From Flavobacteriaceae bacterium (GTDB lineage: Bacteria > Bacteroidota > Bacteroidia > Flavobacteriales > Weeksellaceae): a stretch of DNA of 64,000 bases. The notes under the pieces are model-generated. The model did not search any database and was not told where the DNA came from. It saw only the letters and a list, made by a program, of their open reading frames with translations. Shown here in pieces: positions 23,926 to 33,042 of the stretch. The position numbers were made by a program, and so were the translations under genes. How positions within the stretch are numbered: position 1 is the first letter of the stretch; each line of letters opens with the position of its first letter. The stretch covers positions 1 to 64,000 of the forward strand of contig JAAYKY010000051.1 of assembly GCA_012522185.1 (NCBI GenBank), in the 5' to 3' direction.

Positions 23926-24262
23926 TTTCTTCCCCTAAATCCAATTGGCTAATTATCTTATTTAACTCTTTTTCCGTTAAATCTTCTTTTTCAGATTTGT
24001 CATAAATCGTCAAGAGGTAAACAGTTTCACCAGAATGATAAACATAAGTAATAATTCTCGCTCCACCTCTTTTACCCTTTCTTTTTGAAGCGATTGCAAG
24101 TCGTATTTTATAACAATTATTTCCTATGAAAGTACCAAGTTCAGGATTCTCGGAAACCAAAGACAAAAATTCTCTATATTCATTTTTTAAAGAGCTGAAC
24201 TTTTTAGATAAACGCTTCAACTCTTTTTCAAACTTTGAAGTAATGAGAATTTTATAACTCAT
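23918..24262 (-). CDS. Type II toxin, RelE/ParE family
   Basis: The 114-residue protein has the RelE/ParE layout: MSYKILITSKFEKELKRLSK at the start, then helices, a central strand CYKIRLAIASKRKGKRGGAR and ITYVYHSGETVYLLTIYDKS before a final helix. It starts 11 nt inside the upstream small gene, the usual antitoxin-first order. Most members cleave ribosomal mRNA or inhibit gyrase; which applies here is open. Confidence 0.75.
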   Translation of the reverse strand: MSYKILITSKFEKELKRLSKKFSSLKNEYREFLSLVSENPELGTFIGNNCYKIRLAIASKRKGKRGGARIITYVYHSGETVYLLTIYDKSEKEDLTEKELNKIISQLDLGEENE

Positions 24263-24461
24263 TTAAAAGATCCTCTGCAGATTTTAATTTGACTTTGCCT
24301 TCTTTGTGTAATCTGATTTCTTCCGATGAGTCTGTTAATTCATCCCAAATTTCAATTGCTGATTTAGAAAAAGGAACAGCTTTTTTTACAAATGAAAGAC
24401 TTTTCAAAACACGCATTGCGAAAGGAAATTCTTTATCGCTAATTTCAATTAAAACTTTCAT
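24252..24461 (-). CDS. Putative antitoxin of the RelE/ParE pair
   Basis: The 69-residue product (starting MKVLIEISDKEFPFAMRVLK) ends in a charged helix (KLKSAEDLLNEL) and overlaps the toxin gene by 11 nt. It shows no clear ribbon-helix-helix or HTH, but small proteins of this type often precede flavobacterial RelE-like toxins. A TAAATTTG box lies at 24485-24478 on the minus strand, at the stop of the upstream gene, giving the pair its own promoter. Confidence 0.65.
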   Translation of the reverse strand: MKVLIEISDKEFPFAMRVLKSLSFVKKAVPFSKSAIEIWDELTDSSEEIRLHKEGKVKLKSAEDLLNEL

Positions 24462-24477
24462 TCTTAAATGTTTCTAA

Positions 24478-24485
24478 CAAATTTA
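24478..24485 (-). promoter_or_regulatory. Candidate promoter -7 box of the toxin-antitoxin pair
   Basis: Exact TAnnTTTG (TAAATTTG) on the minus strand, 16 nt before the antitoxin ATG and overlapping the stop codon of the YfhO gene. Confidence 0.45.
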
Positions 24486-27107
24486 ATCAATATTTTCTTC
24501 TTTCCTTTTCTTCCACCAAAAATATCCGCCACCCAAAACAATCAAAATGAAAATCACATTAAACGCCAAAGTCATTGTATTTCCGGTTTTTACGCTTTGC
24601 GGATCAAATTCCATTACAATTTCTTTGTCTCCTTGTTCCAATTGGACTGCGCGAAGAAAATAATTGGCTTTCAGAATTTCTCTTTCTTCTCCGTCCACTT
24701 TGACTTTCCATCCATGTGGATAATAAATTTCAGAGAAAACGGCGATTTTCGGCGAAACAATATTGGTTTTATACGTCAAACGATTGGGTTGATAATTGAC
24801 CAATTCAATGGTAGAACCAGATTCCGGCACAAATCCTTTTCCAATCTGATTGTTTAGTTTAGTTTCCAAAACGACAGTTCGTCTCAAATCCACGTCTTTC
24901 AGTGCAAGAATTTCTTCGTCTTCATTTTGTACCCATTTGACATCGGAAACCAACCAAGCATTTCCGTAAGCATCATTGTTTTGCTGAACCATCGGGCTAC
25001 TTGGATTGCCGTGAATGATGTATTTCGTGTTCAATAAATTCAGAATTTTTTGCATATGTGCGGGACTAACCCCCAATTGCTGCGTCTTTTCCGAACCGGA
25101 AAAATACAAATCAATTACATCCTGATAATTGTGCAATTTTGCTCCGTGGTATCCGCCGATTGAATTCACAAAATAGGAAGTCGTGGCATCGTTAAAAGTG
25201 CTGAAAATATTGTCAAAAACCCGGAATTGAGATTTATCGGCCGACCTTAAACTATCCAAAGATTTATTGAACGGAACTTTTTGTGCAATTCCCGCCAGAT
25301 GGTGATTTTCTCTGGCACCTTCCATTAGTTTGGAAGAAAATTGAGTCGGAAAGGGATTGTCCACAAACATTTTATCCACGAAATTTTCATCGTTCAGGTA
25401 ACGTTTATCGACTTGCCATCCGTCAATCAAAGCCAATCCTGCAATCCCTAGAACCACTACGATTGCATTGTTAATTTTCTTTAAATGATAAAGGAAAAGA
25501 AGCGCTAACGTCAATAAAACAAAGATCAAAGTGCGAAGTGTATCGGCTTTGAACATATCGATTCTGTCCTGACGAAGTGCATTGTTTACATTGTTCAGCA
25601 AAGTATCCCAGGTTCCGTAAGCTTGCGGATTGTACTCACGAACTAACTCCAAATATTGTTGTTTATTCATCAAATCGTAATCCGTCGTAAAACTGAACAT
25701 ATTTCCTCCAAATAAATAGAAAATCACAAGCAAAGCCACTACTCCACCTCCGGCATACATCAGGATTTTCTTTTTGTATTCGTCTGTCAGGCTTTCATCT
25801 TTAATGAAAACGTACAAAGTCAAAGCGGCGAGTAAAGGCATTGTGAATTCGGCCATCACGAGCATAGAAGAAACCGCCCGGAATTTGTCATAAAACGGAA
25901 AGTAATCAATCATAAAATTGGTCAGTCCGGCAAAGTTTTTTCCCCAAGCCAAAACGATACTTAAAACCGTTGCGGCAAGAAGCCACCATTTGTAACTTGA
26001 CCAATTATTTCGAACTAAAAATAATCCCAAAAAGAATAGAAAAACAACGACTGCACCTTGATAAGCCGGACCTGAAGTTCCGGGTTGATCACCCCAATAA
26101 GTGGAAACCGGTGAACTCGCAAGATAGTCAAAAGCTTGCGCATTGAATTCATCTTCCAAATTGAGGATGTATTGTTGTTTCTGGAGTTCGGCTATGTAAT
26201 TCTTTAAATTTTCTTCACGTGGCTGGCTAGCACCGCCCATAAAGTCGGGAATGAAAAGATTGAAGGTTTCCAGTTTTCCATAACTCCAATGTGTGATATA
26301 ATCGTGATCCAGACCTTTTTGTTTGTCCTGAAGAATCGTGAGATTTGAGTTGCCTCTAATGGTTTCTTGACTGTATTCGTAAGTGGTTAATAGTTTTGTT
26401 GAATTCAGTCCTACACCTATTAAACAGGCGGCCATCAATAATCCGGTGGAGATGGCAAAGGGTTTGATTTCTTTTGATTTAATGGCCTGAATTAATTCGA
26501 AAATAAAATAAACCAACATCACCAGAAATAAATAATAAGTCATTTGTGGGTGGTTGGCCGATAATTCAAGTCCCATAAAAAGCGCGGTGAGAATAAATCC
26601 TAAAATGAATTTCCGCTGATAAAGCAATAAAATTCCTGCGACCAATGGCGCAAAATAAGCGATGGCGTGCACTTTTGCGTTGTGTCCGGCGCCGATGATG
26701 ATATAGAAATAAGCGCCCATGGCAAAGAAAACCGAACCCGTGAGTGCGTATTTCCAGTTTTTAAACAAGACCATTCCGAGGATGAAAAATCCCGAAAAGA
26801 GAAGAAAAATATAATCGGCCGGGCGCGGCAAAAATCGGATGACGCGGTCAATGCTTTTGATTAAATCATTGTCGTAACGGGCACCGGTTTGATAAGTAGG
26901 CATTCCGCCAAACATAGCATTGGACCAATAAATATTTTCACCGGTTTGTTCTTGAAATTTGTGCATTTCTTCGGCACTTCCCTTGTAATTTACAATGTCG
27001 GGCTGAATGATAGAATTTTCAGAAAGCACAGGTGCGCAATAAACAATCGCCAAAACTGCAAAAGCAATAATGGCGATTATACTGAATATTAGATTTTTAT
27101 TCTTCAT
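24483..27107 (-). CDS. YfhO family membrane protein
   Basis: The protein (about 874 residues) has a long N-terminal part with about a dozen hydrophobic segments (for example FSIIAIIAFAVLAIVYCAPV, FLLFSGFFILGMVLF, WWLLAATVLSIVLAW) and a C-terminal extracytoplasmic region with one final span (MTLAFNVIFILIVLGGGYFW). This is the YfhO arrangement, a GT-C-like fold related to lipoteichoic acid glycosylation in Firmicutes; in Bacteroidota the substrate is unknown. The ORF-track start at 27128 lies inside the DUF4834 gene; ATG 27107 (MKNKNLIF) fits the family start better, though still overlapping by 11 nt. Confidence 0.85.
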   Translation of the reverse strand: MKNKNLIFSIIAIIAFAVLAIVYCAPVLSENSIIQPDIVNYKGSAEEMHKFQEQTGENIYWSNAMFGGMPTYQTGARYDNDLIKSIDRVIRFLPRPADYIFLLFSGFFILGMVLFKNWKYALTGSVFFAMGAYFYIIIGAGHNAKVHAIAYFAPLVAGILLLYQRKFILGFILTALFMGLELSANHPQMTYYLFLVMLVYFIFELIQAIKSKEIKPFAISTGLLMAACLIGVGLNSTKLLTTYEYSQETIRGNSNLTILQDKQKGLDHDYITHWSYGKLETFNLFIPDFMGGASQPREENLKNYIAELQKQQYILNLEDEFNAQAFDYLASSPVSTYWGDQPGTSGPAYQGAVVVFLFFLGLFLVRNNWSSYKWWLLAATVLSIVLAWGKNFAGLTNFMIDYFPFYDKFRAVSSMLVMAEFTMPLLAALTLYVFIKDESLTDEYKKKILMYAGGGVVALLVIFYLFGGNMFSFTTDYDLMNKQQYLELVREYNPQAYGTWDTLLNNVNNALRQDRIDMFKADTLRTLIFVLLTLALLFLYHLKKINNAIVVVLGIAGLALIDGWQVDKRYLNDENFVDKMFVDNPFPTQFSSKLMEGARENHHLAGIAQKVPFNKSLDSLRSADKSQFRVFDNIFSTFNDATTSYFVNSIGGYHGAKLHNYQDVIDLYFSGSEKTQQLGVSPAHMQKILNLLNTKYIIHGNPSSPMVQQNNDAYGNAWLVSDVKWVQNEDEEILALKDVDLRRTVVLETKLNNQIGKGFVPESGSTIELVNYQPNRLTYKTNIVSPKIAVFSEIYYPHGWKVKVDGEEREILKANYFLRAVQLEQGDKEIVMEFDPQSVKTGNTMTLAFNVIFILIVLGGGYFWWKKRKEENID

Positions 27108-27327
27108 TTTTCTTTTTCGGTTCTTCAATTATTTCATAATCCACCGATTCGGCTTCGATGGTGAATTTGGGTTCGTCCAAACTCTGAGCTCCTTTTCTTT
27201 GCGAATTTGAACTTTGAGTCGGATTGGGTCGGGATTGGTTGGGACGTTGCGGTGAAATCAGTCGCATGACAAATCGAATGACCAGAAAAGCGATGAGTGA
27301 ATAAAGTATGAATTTGAGTAAAGACAT
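27097..27327 (-). CDS. DUF4834 family small membrane protein
   Basis: The 76-residue protein has one N-terminal membrane segment (LLKFILYSLIAFLVIRFVM) and a polar, low-complexity tail ending in EPKKKNEE. Size, topology and position directly before yfhO match DUF4834, a Bacteroidota-specific family of unknown role. It overlaps yfhO and starts 2 nt after the DUF6263 stop, so the three genes form an operon. Confidence 0.75.
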   Translation of the reverse strand: MSLLKFILYSLIAFLVIRFVMRLISPQRPNQSRPNPTQSSNSQRKGAQSLDEPKFTIEAESVDYEIIEEPKKKNEE

Positions 27328-27329
27328 AA

Positions 27330-28388
27330 TTAATTAACGGTTGTAATAGTTGTTGATGAACCTGTTTCGGTTTGTTTTTGTTCTCCTTGTTGGTAAGTAG
27401 TGGTGGAATTTTCTTTCTTGGTTATGTTTACTTTTTTAATCCATCCGGTTTCCAAATCTAAGTCGATGTGTCCATTCAAAGTTGCATTGTTTTTCATGCT
27501 GATGGTAAGGCCTTGTTGTGTTTCGCTTCCACTTACGGATTGGGTTCCATTTACGGCGATGGTTGCTTTTCCGTCTTTCACGTCTTTGAATGTACGAGTA
27601 ACTTTATTGGTCCCTTTGATTGGTCCCTCGCTTATATTTTGTGTATCTGACCATTCTTCACCGATGGTAAGATTTTTATCGGGAAAAATATTCAAAGTTT
27701 CTTCGAACTGAGATTTAATGGCTTCATTGCTTAAGGAAGCGTTCAATAATTCACGTATCATTGTTTGTTCTTCTGCATTGAAATCATTTTTCAATTTCCC
27801 TTGGACATTTCCAACCACTTTGTCCAATCCGTTTACAGATATAACTTTTCCTTTGTTATCGACTTCCATTTGAAAACTTTCTCCGATAATCGCTTTGTAA
27901 ATTGTCCAACTTTGGGCTACATCCTGATCCGTTGGTTTAGCTGAATTGGTGTCATAGCTAAGGGTTTCACCTGTCGGAGCTTTGAATTTCTCACTAAAAC
28001 CTTTGAAAGTTGCTTTTATTTTGAAATTATTGTTGACCACGTCTTCCACGAAATAATCAAAACCTACGGTTCTTTCAGAGGTCATTGATAAATTTTGTCC
28101 TCCAGAAGCCATGGATTGCTCTTGTTTTGTTTTCAATAAAAAAGGATAAGTTTCGCCTTTTTTCAAATTGTATCGGAAAGTATATGACTCATCGGAATTT
28201 TGAACCAGAGCAGTTTCTTGTGTTTCTAAAGTTAAATTAGTATCTGAATCAAGATTTTCCTCTGTATTTAGATTTGCATTATTCTCTATTAAATTTTCTC
28301 CATTTTCATTTGTTCCTGTGGTTTTGTTTTCATTTTTACAAGCTGTCATTACGGCCAAAACCGATAGGATAATCAATGATTTTTTCAT
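27330..28388 (-). CDS. DUF6263-like lipoprotein
   Basis: A lipoprotein leader (KKSLIILSVLAVMTAC) is followed by a ~50-residue Asn/Glu/Thr-rich linker and then a beta-rich domain with FRYNLKKGETYPFLLKTKQ and GEEWSDTQNI near residue 240, as in the DUF6263 family. The C-terminus is Thr/Ser-rich. It is probably anchored in the outer membrane and faces the periplasm. Function is unknown. It is the first gene of the operon with DUF4834 and yfhO. Confidence 0.7.
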   Translation of the reverse strand: MKKSLIILSVLAVMTACKNENKTTGTNENGENLIENNANLNTEENLDSDTNLTLETQETALVQNSDESYTFRYNLKKGETYPFLLKTKQEQSMASGGQNLSMTSERTVGFDYFVEDVVNNNFKIKATFKGFSEKFKAPTGETLSYDTNSAKPTDQDVAQSWTIYKAIIGESFQMEVDNKGKVISVNGLDKVVGNVQGKLKNDFNAEEQTMIRELLNASLSNEAIKSQFEETLNIFPDKNLTIGEEWSDTQNISEGPIKGTNKVTRTFKDVKDGKATIAVNGTQSVSGSETQQGLTISMKNNATLNGHIDLDLETGWIKKVNITKKENSTTTYQQGEQKQTETGSSTTITTVN

Positions 28389-28529
28389 TTGTTTAAAATT
28401 TTTGGCAAGATAGTTATAAAATCATATTTGTATGAAACAGGAAGGAATAATTCCCTGATTTTTCTGTTGAAAACTTAATTAAATCAAGACCATAAATTGA
28501 ATTTCTTAAAGAAAATTTAAAGAATTTAT

Positions 28530-28537
28530 TACATTTG
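28530..28537 (+). promoter_or_regulatory. Candidate promoter -7 box of the permease gene
   Basis: TACATTTG (exact TAnnTTTG), 31 nt before the ATG. GTTAA-x4-GTTAAC lies between it and the gene. Confidence 0.45.
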
Positions 28538-28568
28538 TTAAACACGTTAACACCGAAAACACAAACAC

Positions 28569-30284
28569 ATGAGTATATTTTCCAGAAAACCTATGTCCAG
28601 TTTGATAGCTGAGGCCAACGAGAGTGGCGAACATGCGCTGAAGAAGACGCTTGGAACTTGGGGATTGATTTCCTTAGGGATTGGTGCTATCATCGGTGCT
28701 GGTTTATTTTCTCTTACGGGTATGGCAGCATCTGATTATGCTGGACCTTCTATTGTAATATCTTTCATCATTGCTGCTAGTGGCTGTGCTCTTGCCGGTT
28801 TATGCTATGCTGAATTCGCGTCGATGATTCCTGTTGCGGGAAGTGCATATACCTATAGTTATGCAACGATGGGCGAATTTGTCGCTTGGATTATAGGGTG
28901 GGATTTGGTGCTGGAATATGCAGTAGGAGCCGCGACTGTCGCTTCGAGTTGGTCTGGATATTTAGATAAATTTCTTCAGACCATGGGAGTCAATTTCCCA
29001 CCTGAATTACTGATGACACCATTTGATACACTCGCTCTCGACAATGGAGACGTGGTAACTGGTGTGATGAATTTGCCGGCAGTTTTTATTGTAAGTGTGA
29101 TGTCACTTGTTTTGATCCGAGGAACTCAAGAGTCTTCTTTTGTAAACACAGTGATTGTCATAATGAAAGTAGCGATTGTTTTGATTTTCATTGCGGTAGG
29201 TTTTCAATACATACGCCCTGAAAATCACATTCCTTTCATTCCTGAAAATACCGGAAAGTTTGGTGAATATGGTTTTTCGGGAATTATACGTGCGGCTGCC
29301 GTCGTCTTTTTTGCTTATATAGGTTTTGATGCGGTGAGTACTGCGGCTCAGGAAACCAAAAATCCAAGAAAATCAATGCCATTAGGGATTTTGGGTTCGC
29401 TTTTAATTTGTACGGTTCTCTATATTTTATTTGCCTATGTAATGACGGGGGTGGCTAATTATAAAGCATATGGAGCGGATCCTACCAATAAACTTGCGCC
29501 TGTTGCTATCGCCATCAGTAATATGGGCGATATGGGGCCGGATGGAGTTATTTATGAAGCTTATCCTTGGTTAAATACATCCATTGTTATTGCCATTTTA
29601 TTGGGATATGCTTCTGTGATTTTAGTTCTTTTATTGGGACAAAGCCGTGTTTTTTATTCGATGAGTAAAGATGGATTGGTACCGAAAGTATTTTCGGCGA
29701 TTCATCCGAAATTCCGTACACCTCATAAATCAAATATATTCTTCCTCTTGTTTGTCAGTATTTTCGCTGCCTTTGTTCCAGGGCGAGTTGTGGGAGAAAT
29801 GACGAGTATCGGGACATTATTTGCATTCATTTTGGTTTGTCTGGGTGTTTTGGTGTTAAGAAAAACCATGCCCGATGCGCCAAGGGCTTTCCGTACGCCT
29901 TTGGTTCCAATTATACCGATTGCAGGAATTCTGGTATGTTTCTTTATGATGGCTTTTTTACCTTTGGATACTTGGATGCGATTGGTTCTATGGATGATTA
30001 TAGGTCTTGATGTTTATTTGTTTTACAGTGTGAAAAACAGTGAAATCACAAGTCAAAAACCTGGAATTCTAAACAATGCCAACAAAATTGTAGGTATCTC
30101 CGGAATTGTATTTTCGGCAGCTCTAATTGGATTGGCTATTGCACATCATCAAGTTTCAGAAATCAATCCTGAAACCGGTAAAATTGCCGATACGGAACTT
30201 TATTATTTCTCATTGATTTTCGGTATTTTACACATACTTCTTTATGGATATAAATATTTAAACCGAAATAAAAAAAACCAATAA
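28569..30284 (+). CDS. APC family amino acid permease
   Basis: The 571-residue protein has about 14 hydrophobic segments and the APC motif GLISLGIGAIIGAGLFSLTG in helix 1, plus VVFFAYIGFDAVSTAAQETK in helix 6, which is typical of the cationic amino acid transporter (CAT/YhdG-like) group. It sits in the cytoplasmic membrane and imports amino acids, probably with protons. It is a single-gene unit with its own promoter and a terminator shared with tRNA-Leu. Confidence 0.88.
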   Translation: MSIFSRKPMSSLIAEANESGEHALKKTLGTWGLISLGIGAIIGAGLFSLTGMAASDYAGPSIVISFIIAASGCALAGLCYAEFASMIPVAGSAYTYSYATMGEFVAWIIGWDLVLEYAVGAATVASSWSGYLDKFLQTMGVNFPPELLMTPFDTLALDNGDVVTGVMNLPAVFIVSVMSLVLIRGTQESSFVNTVIVIMKVAIVLIFIAVGFQYIRPENHIPFIPENTGKFGEYGFSGIIRAAAVVFFAYIGFDAVSTAAQETKNPRKSMPLGILGSLLICTVLYILFAYVMTGVANYKAYGADPTNKLAPVAIAISNMGDMGPDGVIYEAYPWLNTSIVIAILLGYASVILVLLLGQSRVFYSMSKDGLVPKVFSAIHPKFRTPHKSNIFFLLFVSIFAAFVPGRVVGEMTSIGTLFAFILVCLGVLVLRKTMPDAPRAFRTPLVPIIPIAGILVCFFMMAFLPLDTWMRLVLWMIIGLDVYLFYSVKNSEITSQKPGILNNANKIVGISGIVFSAALIGLAIAHHQVSEINPETGKIADTELYYFSLIFGILHILLYGYKYLNRNKKNQ

Positions 30285-30320
30285 ATCAATTGATTAAATG
30301 AGTTTTAAACAGGCTCAAAA

Positions 30321-30350
30321 AAAAAAGGCGCCCAAACGAGCGCCTTTTTC
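30321..30350. terminator. Bidirectional terminator between permease and tRNA-Leu
   Basis: AAAAAGGCGC pairs with GCGCCTTTTT around CCAAACGA. A-run and T-run on either side let it serve both convergent transcripts. Confidence 0.85.
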
Positions 30351-30356
30351 TTTATG

Positions 30357-30439
30357 TGCACACGGCGGGACTCGAACCCGCACATCCATAGGAAACCACC
30401 CCCTCAAGATGGCGTGTCTACCAATTCCACCACGTGTGC
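30357..30439 (-). tRNA. tRNA-Leu (anticodon GAG)
   Basis: On the minus strand the acceptor GCACACG pairs with CGTGTGC, the anticodon stem CCATC with GGTGG around the loop TTGAGGG (anticodon GAG), and the T-arm is GCGGG-TTCGAGT-CCCGC. The long variable arm fits a class II leucine tRNA. CCA is not encoded. TAATTTTG at 30458-30451 is the likely promoter. Confidence 0.95.
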
Positions 30440-30450
30440 TGAATTGGGTG

Positions 30451-30458
30451 CAAAATTA
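30451..30458 (-). promoter_or_regulatory. Promoter -7 box of tRNA-Leu
   Basis: Exact TAnnTTTG (TAATTTTG, minus strand) 11 nt before the mature 5' end of the tRNA, a spacing typical for a tRNA promoter with a very short leader. Confidence 0.55.
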
Positions 30459-30485
30459 GAATTATTTTTAAATTAATAGGAATTA

Positions 30486-31043
30486 TTAACCTGCAATTTT
30501 TTTAAACCATTCGATGTATGCATCCACAGCTTTCTGTAAAAATCCCAATGTTCTCTCGTTGATTTTTCCATTTTCATCAAAAACCTCATGAACTTTGGCT
30601 AGATAAACTTCCGGTTGTTGCATCACAGAAACAATGAGAGAAACCAAACTCTGTCGCAAATGATGGTTGGCTCCAAATCCCGAAAGATTTCCGGGCGAAC
30701 TACTAAAAACCGCTCCGGGTTTGCCATTCCAAACGCTTTCTCCCTTTGGACGAGAACCCACATCAATTGCATTTTTCAAAACTCCCGGAATGGAACGATT
30801 GTATTCAGGCGTGATAAAAATTAATCCTTTGAGTGATTTGACTTCGTTTCTAAATTTTATATATTCTTCCGGCACCGGACCATGATCGTCAAAATCTTGG
30901 TTGTAAATCGGCAGATTTCCCAAAGAAATCAGTTTGAATTCAAAACCTTCGGGAGCCATTTCAGCAATTGCTTTTGCTAATTTTTTGGAATATGACTCTT
31001 TTCTCAGACTTCCTGCAAATAATCCTATCGTTTTATTCATCAT
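30486..31043 (-). CDS. NAD(P)H-dependent FMN reductase family protein
   Basis: The 185-residue flavodoxin-like protein shows IGLFAGSLRKESYSKKLAKA (FMN phosphate loop), FITPEYNRSIPGVLKNAID and AVFSSSPGNLSGFGANHHLR, all typical of the azoreductase/chromate reductase-like family. It acts in the cytosol on quinones, azo dyes or flavin; the substrate is unknown. ATG 31043 and 31040 are adjacent. It lies divergent from aspS. Confidence 0.85.
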   Translation of the reverse strand: MMNKTIGLFAGSLRKESYSKKLAKAIAEMAPEGFEFKLISLGNLPIYNQDFDDHGPVPEEYIKFRNEVKSLKGLIFITPEYNRSIPGVLKNAIDVGSRPKGESVWNGKPGAVFSSSPGNLSGFGANHHLRQSLVSLIVSVMQQPEVYLAKVHEVFDENGKINERTLGFLQKAVDAYIEWFKKIAG

Positions 31044-31155
31044 TTATCAATTTAATTTGAACTATAAAATTAAGACATATATTTTTGGAATGAATGAGTT
31101 CGACTAAGTTTTAAAAAATTCTGACTTCTAATTTCTAACTTCTCAATTCTAAACT

Positions 31156-31163
31156 TACCTTTG
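31156..31163 (+). promoter_or_regulatory. Candidate promoter -7 box of aspS
   Basis: TACCTTTG, exact TAnnTTTG, 18 nt before the aspS ATG. Confidence 0.45.
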
Positions 31164-31181
31164 CAATTAAATTTTTGAAAA

Positions 31182-32930
31182 ATGTTCAGAACACATACTT
31201 GTGGGGAATTAAACCTAAATCATTTAAATCAAAAAGTAACTTTGAGCGGATGGGTTTCCGTCATTCGCGACAAAGGATTTATGATATGGATTGATTTGCG
31301 CGACCGATACGGAATTACACAATTAATCATCGACGAAGAACGTTCCGACAAATCTTTGCTGGAAACGGCCCGTAATCTGGGGCGAGAATTTGTCATTCAA
31401 GCAACCGGAACCGTCATTGAGCGCGCTTCCAAAAACCCAAATATCCCGACAGGTGAAATTGAAATTCTGGTTGAAAATCTAGAAATCCTAAACGAGTCCA
31501 AACTTCCGCCCTTCACTATCGAAGATAAAACCGATGGCGGTGAAGAACTGAGAATGCAATACCGTTACCTGGATTTGAGAAGAAATCCGGTTAAAAATAA
31601 ATTGATTTTCCGACATAAAGTAGCACAGGAAGTGCGTAAATATCTTTCGGATAAAGGATTTATTGAAGTTGAAACTCCGGTTTTGATTAAATCTACGCCC
31701 GAAGGTGCAAGGGATTTTGTGGTTCCTTCGAGAATGAACCCGGGCGAATTCTACGCTTTGCCTCAATCGCCTCAAACTTTTAAACAATTGATGATGGTGG
31801 GCGGATTGGATAAATATTTTCAGATTGTGAAATGTTTCCGTGATGAAGATCTTCGTGCCGACCGTCAGCCGGAATTCACCCAGATCGACTGCGAAATGGC
31901 ATTTGTGGAACAAGAAGATGTGTTGGAAATATTTGAAGGAATGACCAAATACCTTCTCAAAGAAATTCACGGAATAGAAATCGAGAAATTCCCACGAATT
32001 ACGTATGAAGAAGCGATGCGAAAATATGGAAACGACAAACCGGATATTCGTTTCGGAATGGAGTTTCACGAATTAAATGATTTAGCCCAAAACAAAGGTT
32101 TTGAAATATTTGACAAAGAAGAATTGGTGGTGGGCATCTCCGCTCCTACTTTGAATTCTTATACTCGAAAAGACATCGACCGATTGCTTGAATGGATTCA
32201 GCGACCACAAATCGGAGCGCGAGGTTTTGTTTGGGTTCGGGTAAACGAGGACGGAAGTTTTAAATCATCTGCCGATAAATTTTATTCGCAAGAAGATCTT
32301 GCTGCTTTTGCCGAAAGAATGAATGCGCAAAAAGGCGATTTGATGATTATAATGGCAGGTAAAGCCAACGACACAAGAAAACAATTGAGCGCATTGCGAA
32401 TGGAGCTCGCCGAAAGATTGGAACTCAGAAAACCCGATGAATTCGCTCCGTTATGGGTTGTGGATTTTCCGCTTCTGGAATGGGACGAAGAAACCAATCG
32501 CTGGCACGCAATGCACCATCCGTTTACTTCTCCAAAACCGGAAGATATTTCAAAATTGAAAACAAATCCGGGAGAAGTCAGAGCCAACGCTTACGATATG
32601 GTTCTGAACGGAAACGAAATTGGCGGTGGTTCTATTCGTATTCACGATAAAGAATTACAATCCCAAATGTTTGAATTGCTTGGGTTTACACCAGAACAAG
32701 CTGAGGAGCAATTCGGTTTTTTGATGAATGCGTTTCAATACGGAGCGCCTCCTCACGGCGGGCTTGCCTTTGGTTTTGACCGTTTGGTTGCGATTTTGGA
32801 TGGAAGCGAAACCATCAGAGATTATATCGCATTTCCTAAAAACAATTCAGGACGTGATGTGATGATTGATGCGCCCTCACCGATTGATCCTTCGCAATTG
32901 GATGAGTTGGAAATTAGTTTAAAACAATAA
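31182..32930 (+). CDS. aspS: Aspartate--tRNA ligase
   Basis: This class II synthetase of 582 residues has an N-terminal OB-fold anticodon domain ([20 protein letters not shown]), motif 2 ([18 protein letters not shown]), a bacterial GAD-type insertion, and motif 3 ([13 protein letters not shown]). It charges tRNA-Asp in the cytosol. Length is normal for the bacterial type. It has its own promoter and terminator. Confidence 0.97.
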   Translation: MFRTHTCGELNLNHLNQKVTLSGWVSVIRDKGFMIWIDLRDRYGITQLIIDEERSDKSLLETARNLGREFVIQATGTVIERASKNPNIPTGEIEILVENLEILNESKLPPFTIEDKTDGGEELRMQYRYLDLRRNPVKNKLIFRHKVAQEVRKYLSDKGFIEVETPVLIKSTPEGARDFVVPSRMNPGEFYALPQSPQTFKQLMMVGGLDKYFQIVKCFRDEDLRADRQPEFTQIDCEMAFVEQEDVLEIFEGMTKYLLKEIHGIEIEKFPRITYEEAMRKYGNDKPDIRFGMEFHELNDLAQNKGFEIFDKEELVVGISAPTLNSYTRKDIDRLLEWIQRPQIGARGFVWVRVNEDGSFKSSADKFYSQEDLAAFAERMNAQKGDLMIIMAGKANDTRKQLSALRMELAERLELRKPDEFAPLWVVDFPLLEWDEETNRWHAMHHPFTSPKPEDISKLKTNPGEVRANAYDMVLNGNEIGGGSIRIHDKELQSQMFELLGFTPEQAEEQFGFLMNAFQYGAPPHGGLAFGFDRLVAILDGSETIRDYIAFPKNNSGRDVMIDAPSPIDPSQLDELEISLKQ

Positions 32931-32939
32931 AAAATTAAG

Positions 32940-32966
32940 AAAAGCGATGAAGGTCGCTTTTTTTTT
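32940..32966 (+). terminator. Intrinsic terminator of aspS
   Basis: AAAGCGA pairs with TCGCTTT around TGAAGG, followed by a T-run. Confidence 0.8.
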
Positions 32967-32983
32967 GTGAAAAAAATATTAAT

Positions 32984-33014
32984 ATCGGATAAATAGTTTG
33001 TAGGTCTATCCGAT
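32984..33014. promoter_or_regulatory. Perfect inverted repeat (operator candidate) at the fic promoter
   Basis: ATCGGATA (32984-32991) and TATCCGAT (33007-33014) form a perfect 8-bp dyad with a 15-nt centre. The -33 element TTTG (32997-33000) lies inside the centre, so a protein bound here would block RNA polymerase. Confidence 0.6.
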
Positions 33015-33028
33015 GTTTAGTAAATTTG
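32997..33028 (+). promoter_or_regulatory. Promoter of the Fic gene
   Basis: TTTG (32997-33000), exactly 20 nt, then TAAATTTG (33021-33028). This is a full consensus Bacteroidota promoter. Transcription would begin near 33035, which rules out the ORF-track start at 33013. Confidence 0.65.
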
Positions 33029-33042
33029 GAGAAATTATTAAA

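Noticed and set aside
28436-28470. GGAATAATTCCCTGATTTTT upstream of the DUF6263 gene looks like the small RNA upstream element
   Set aside because: The distance to any TAnnTTTG-like box on the minus strand is about 43 nt rather than 34-35, and there is no second site at the right spacing.
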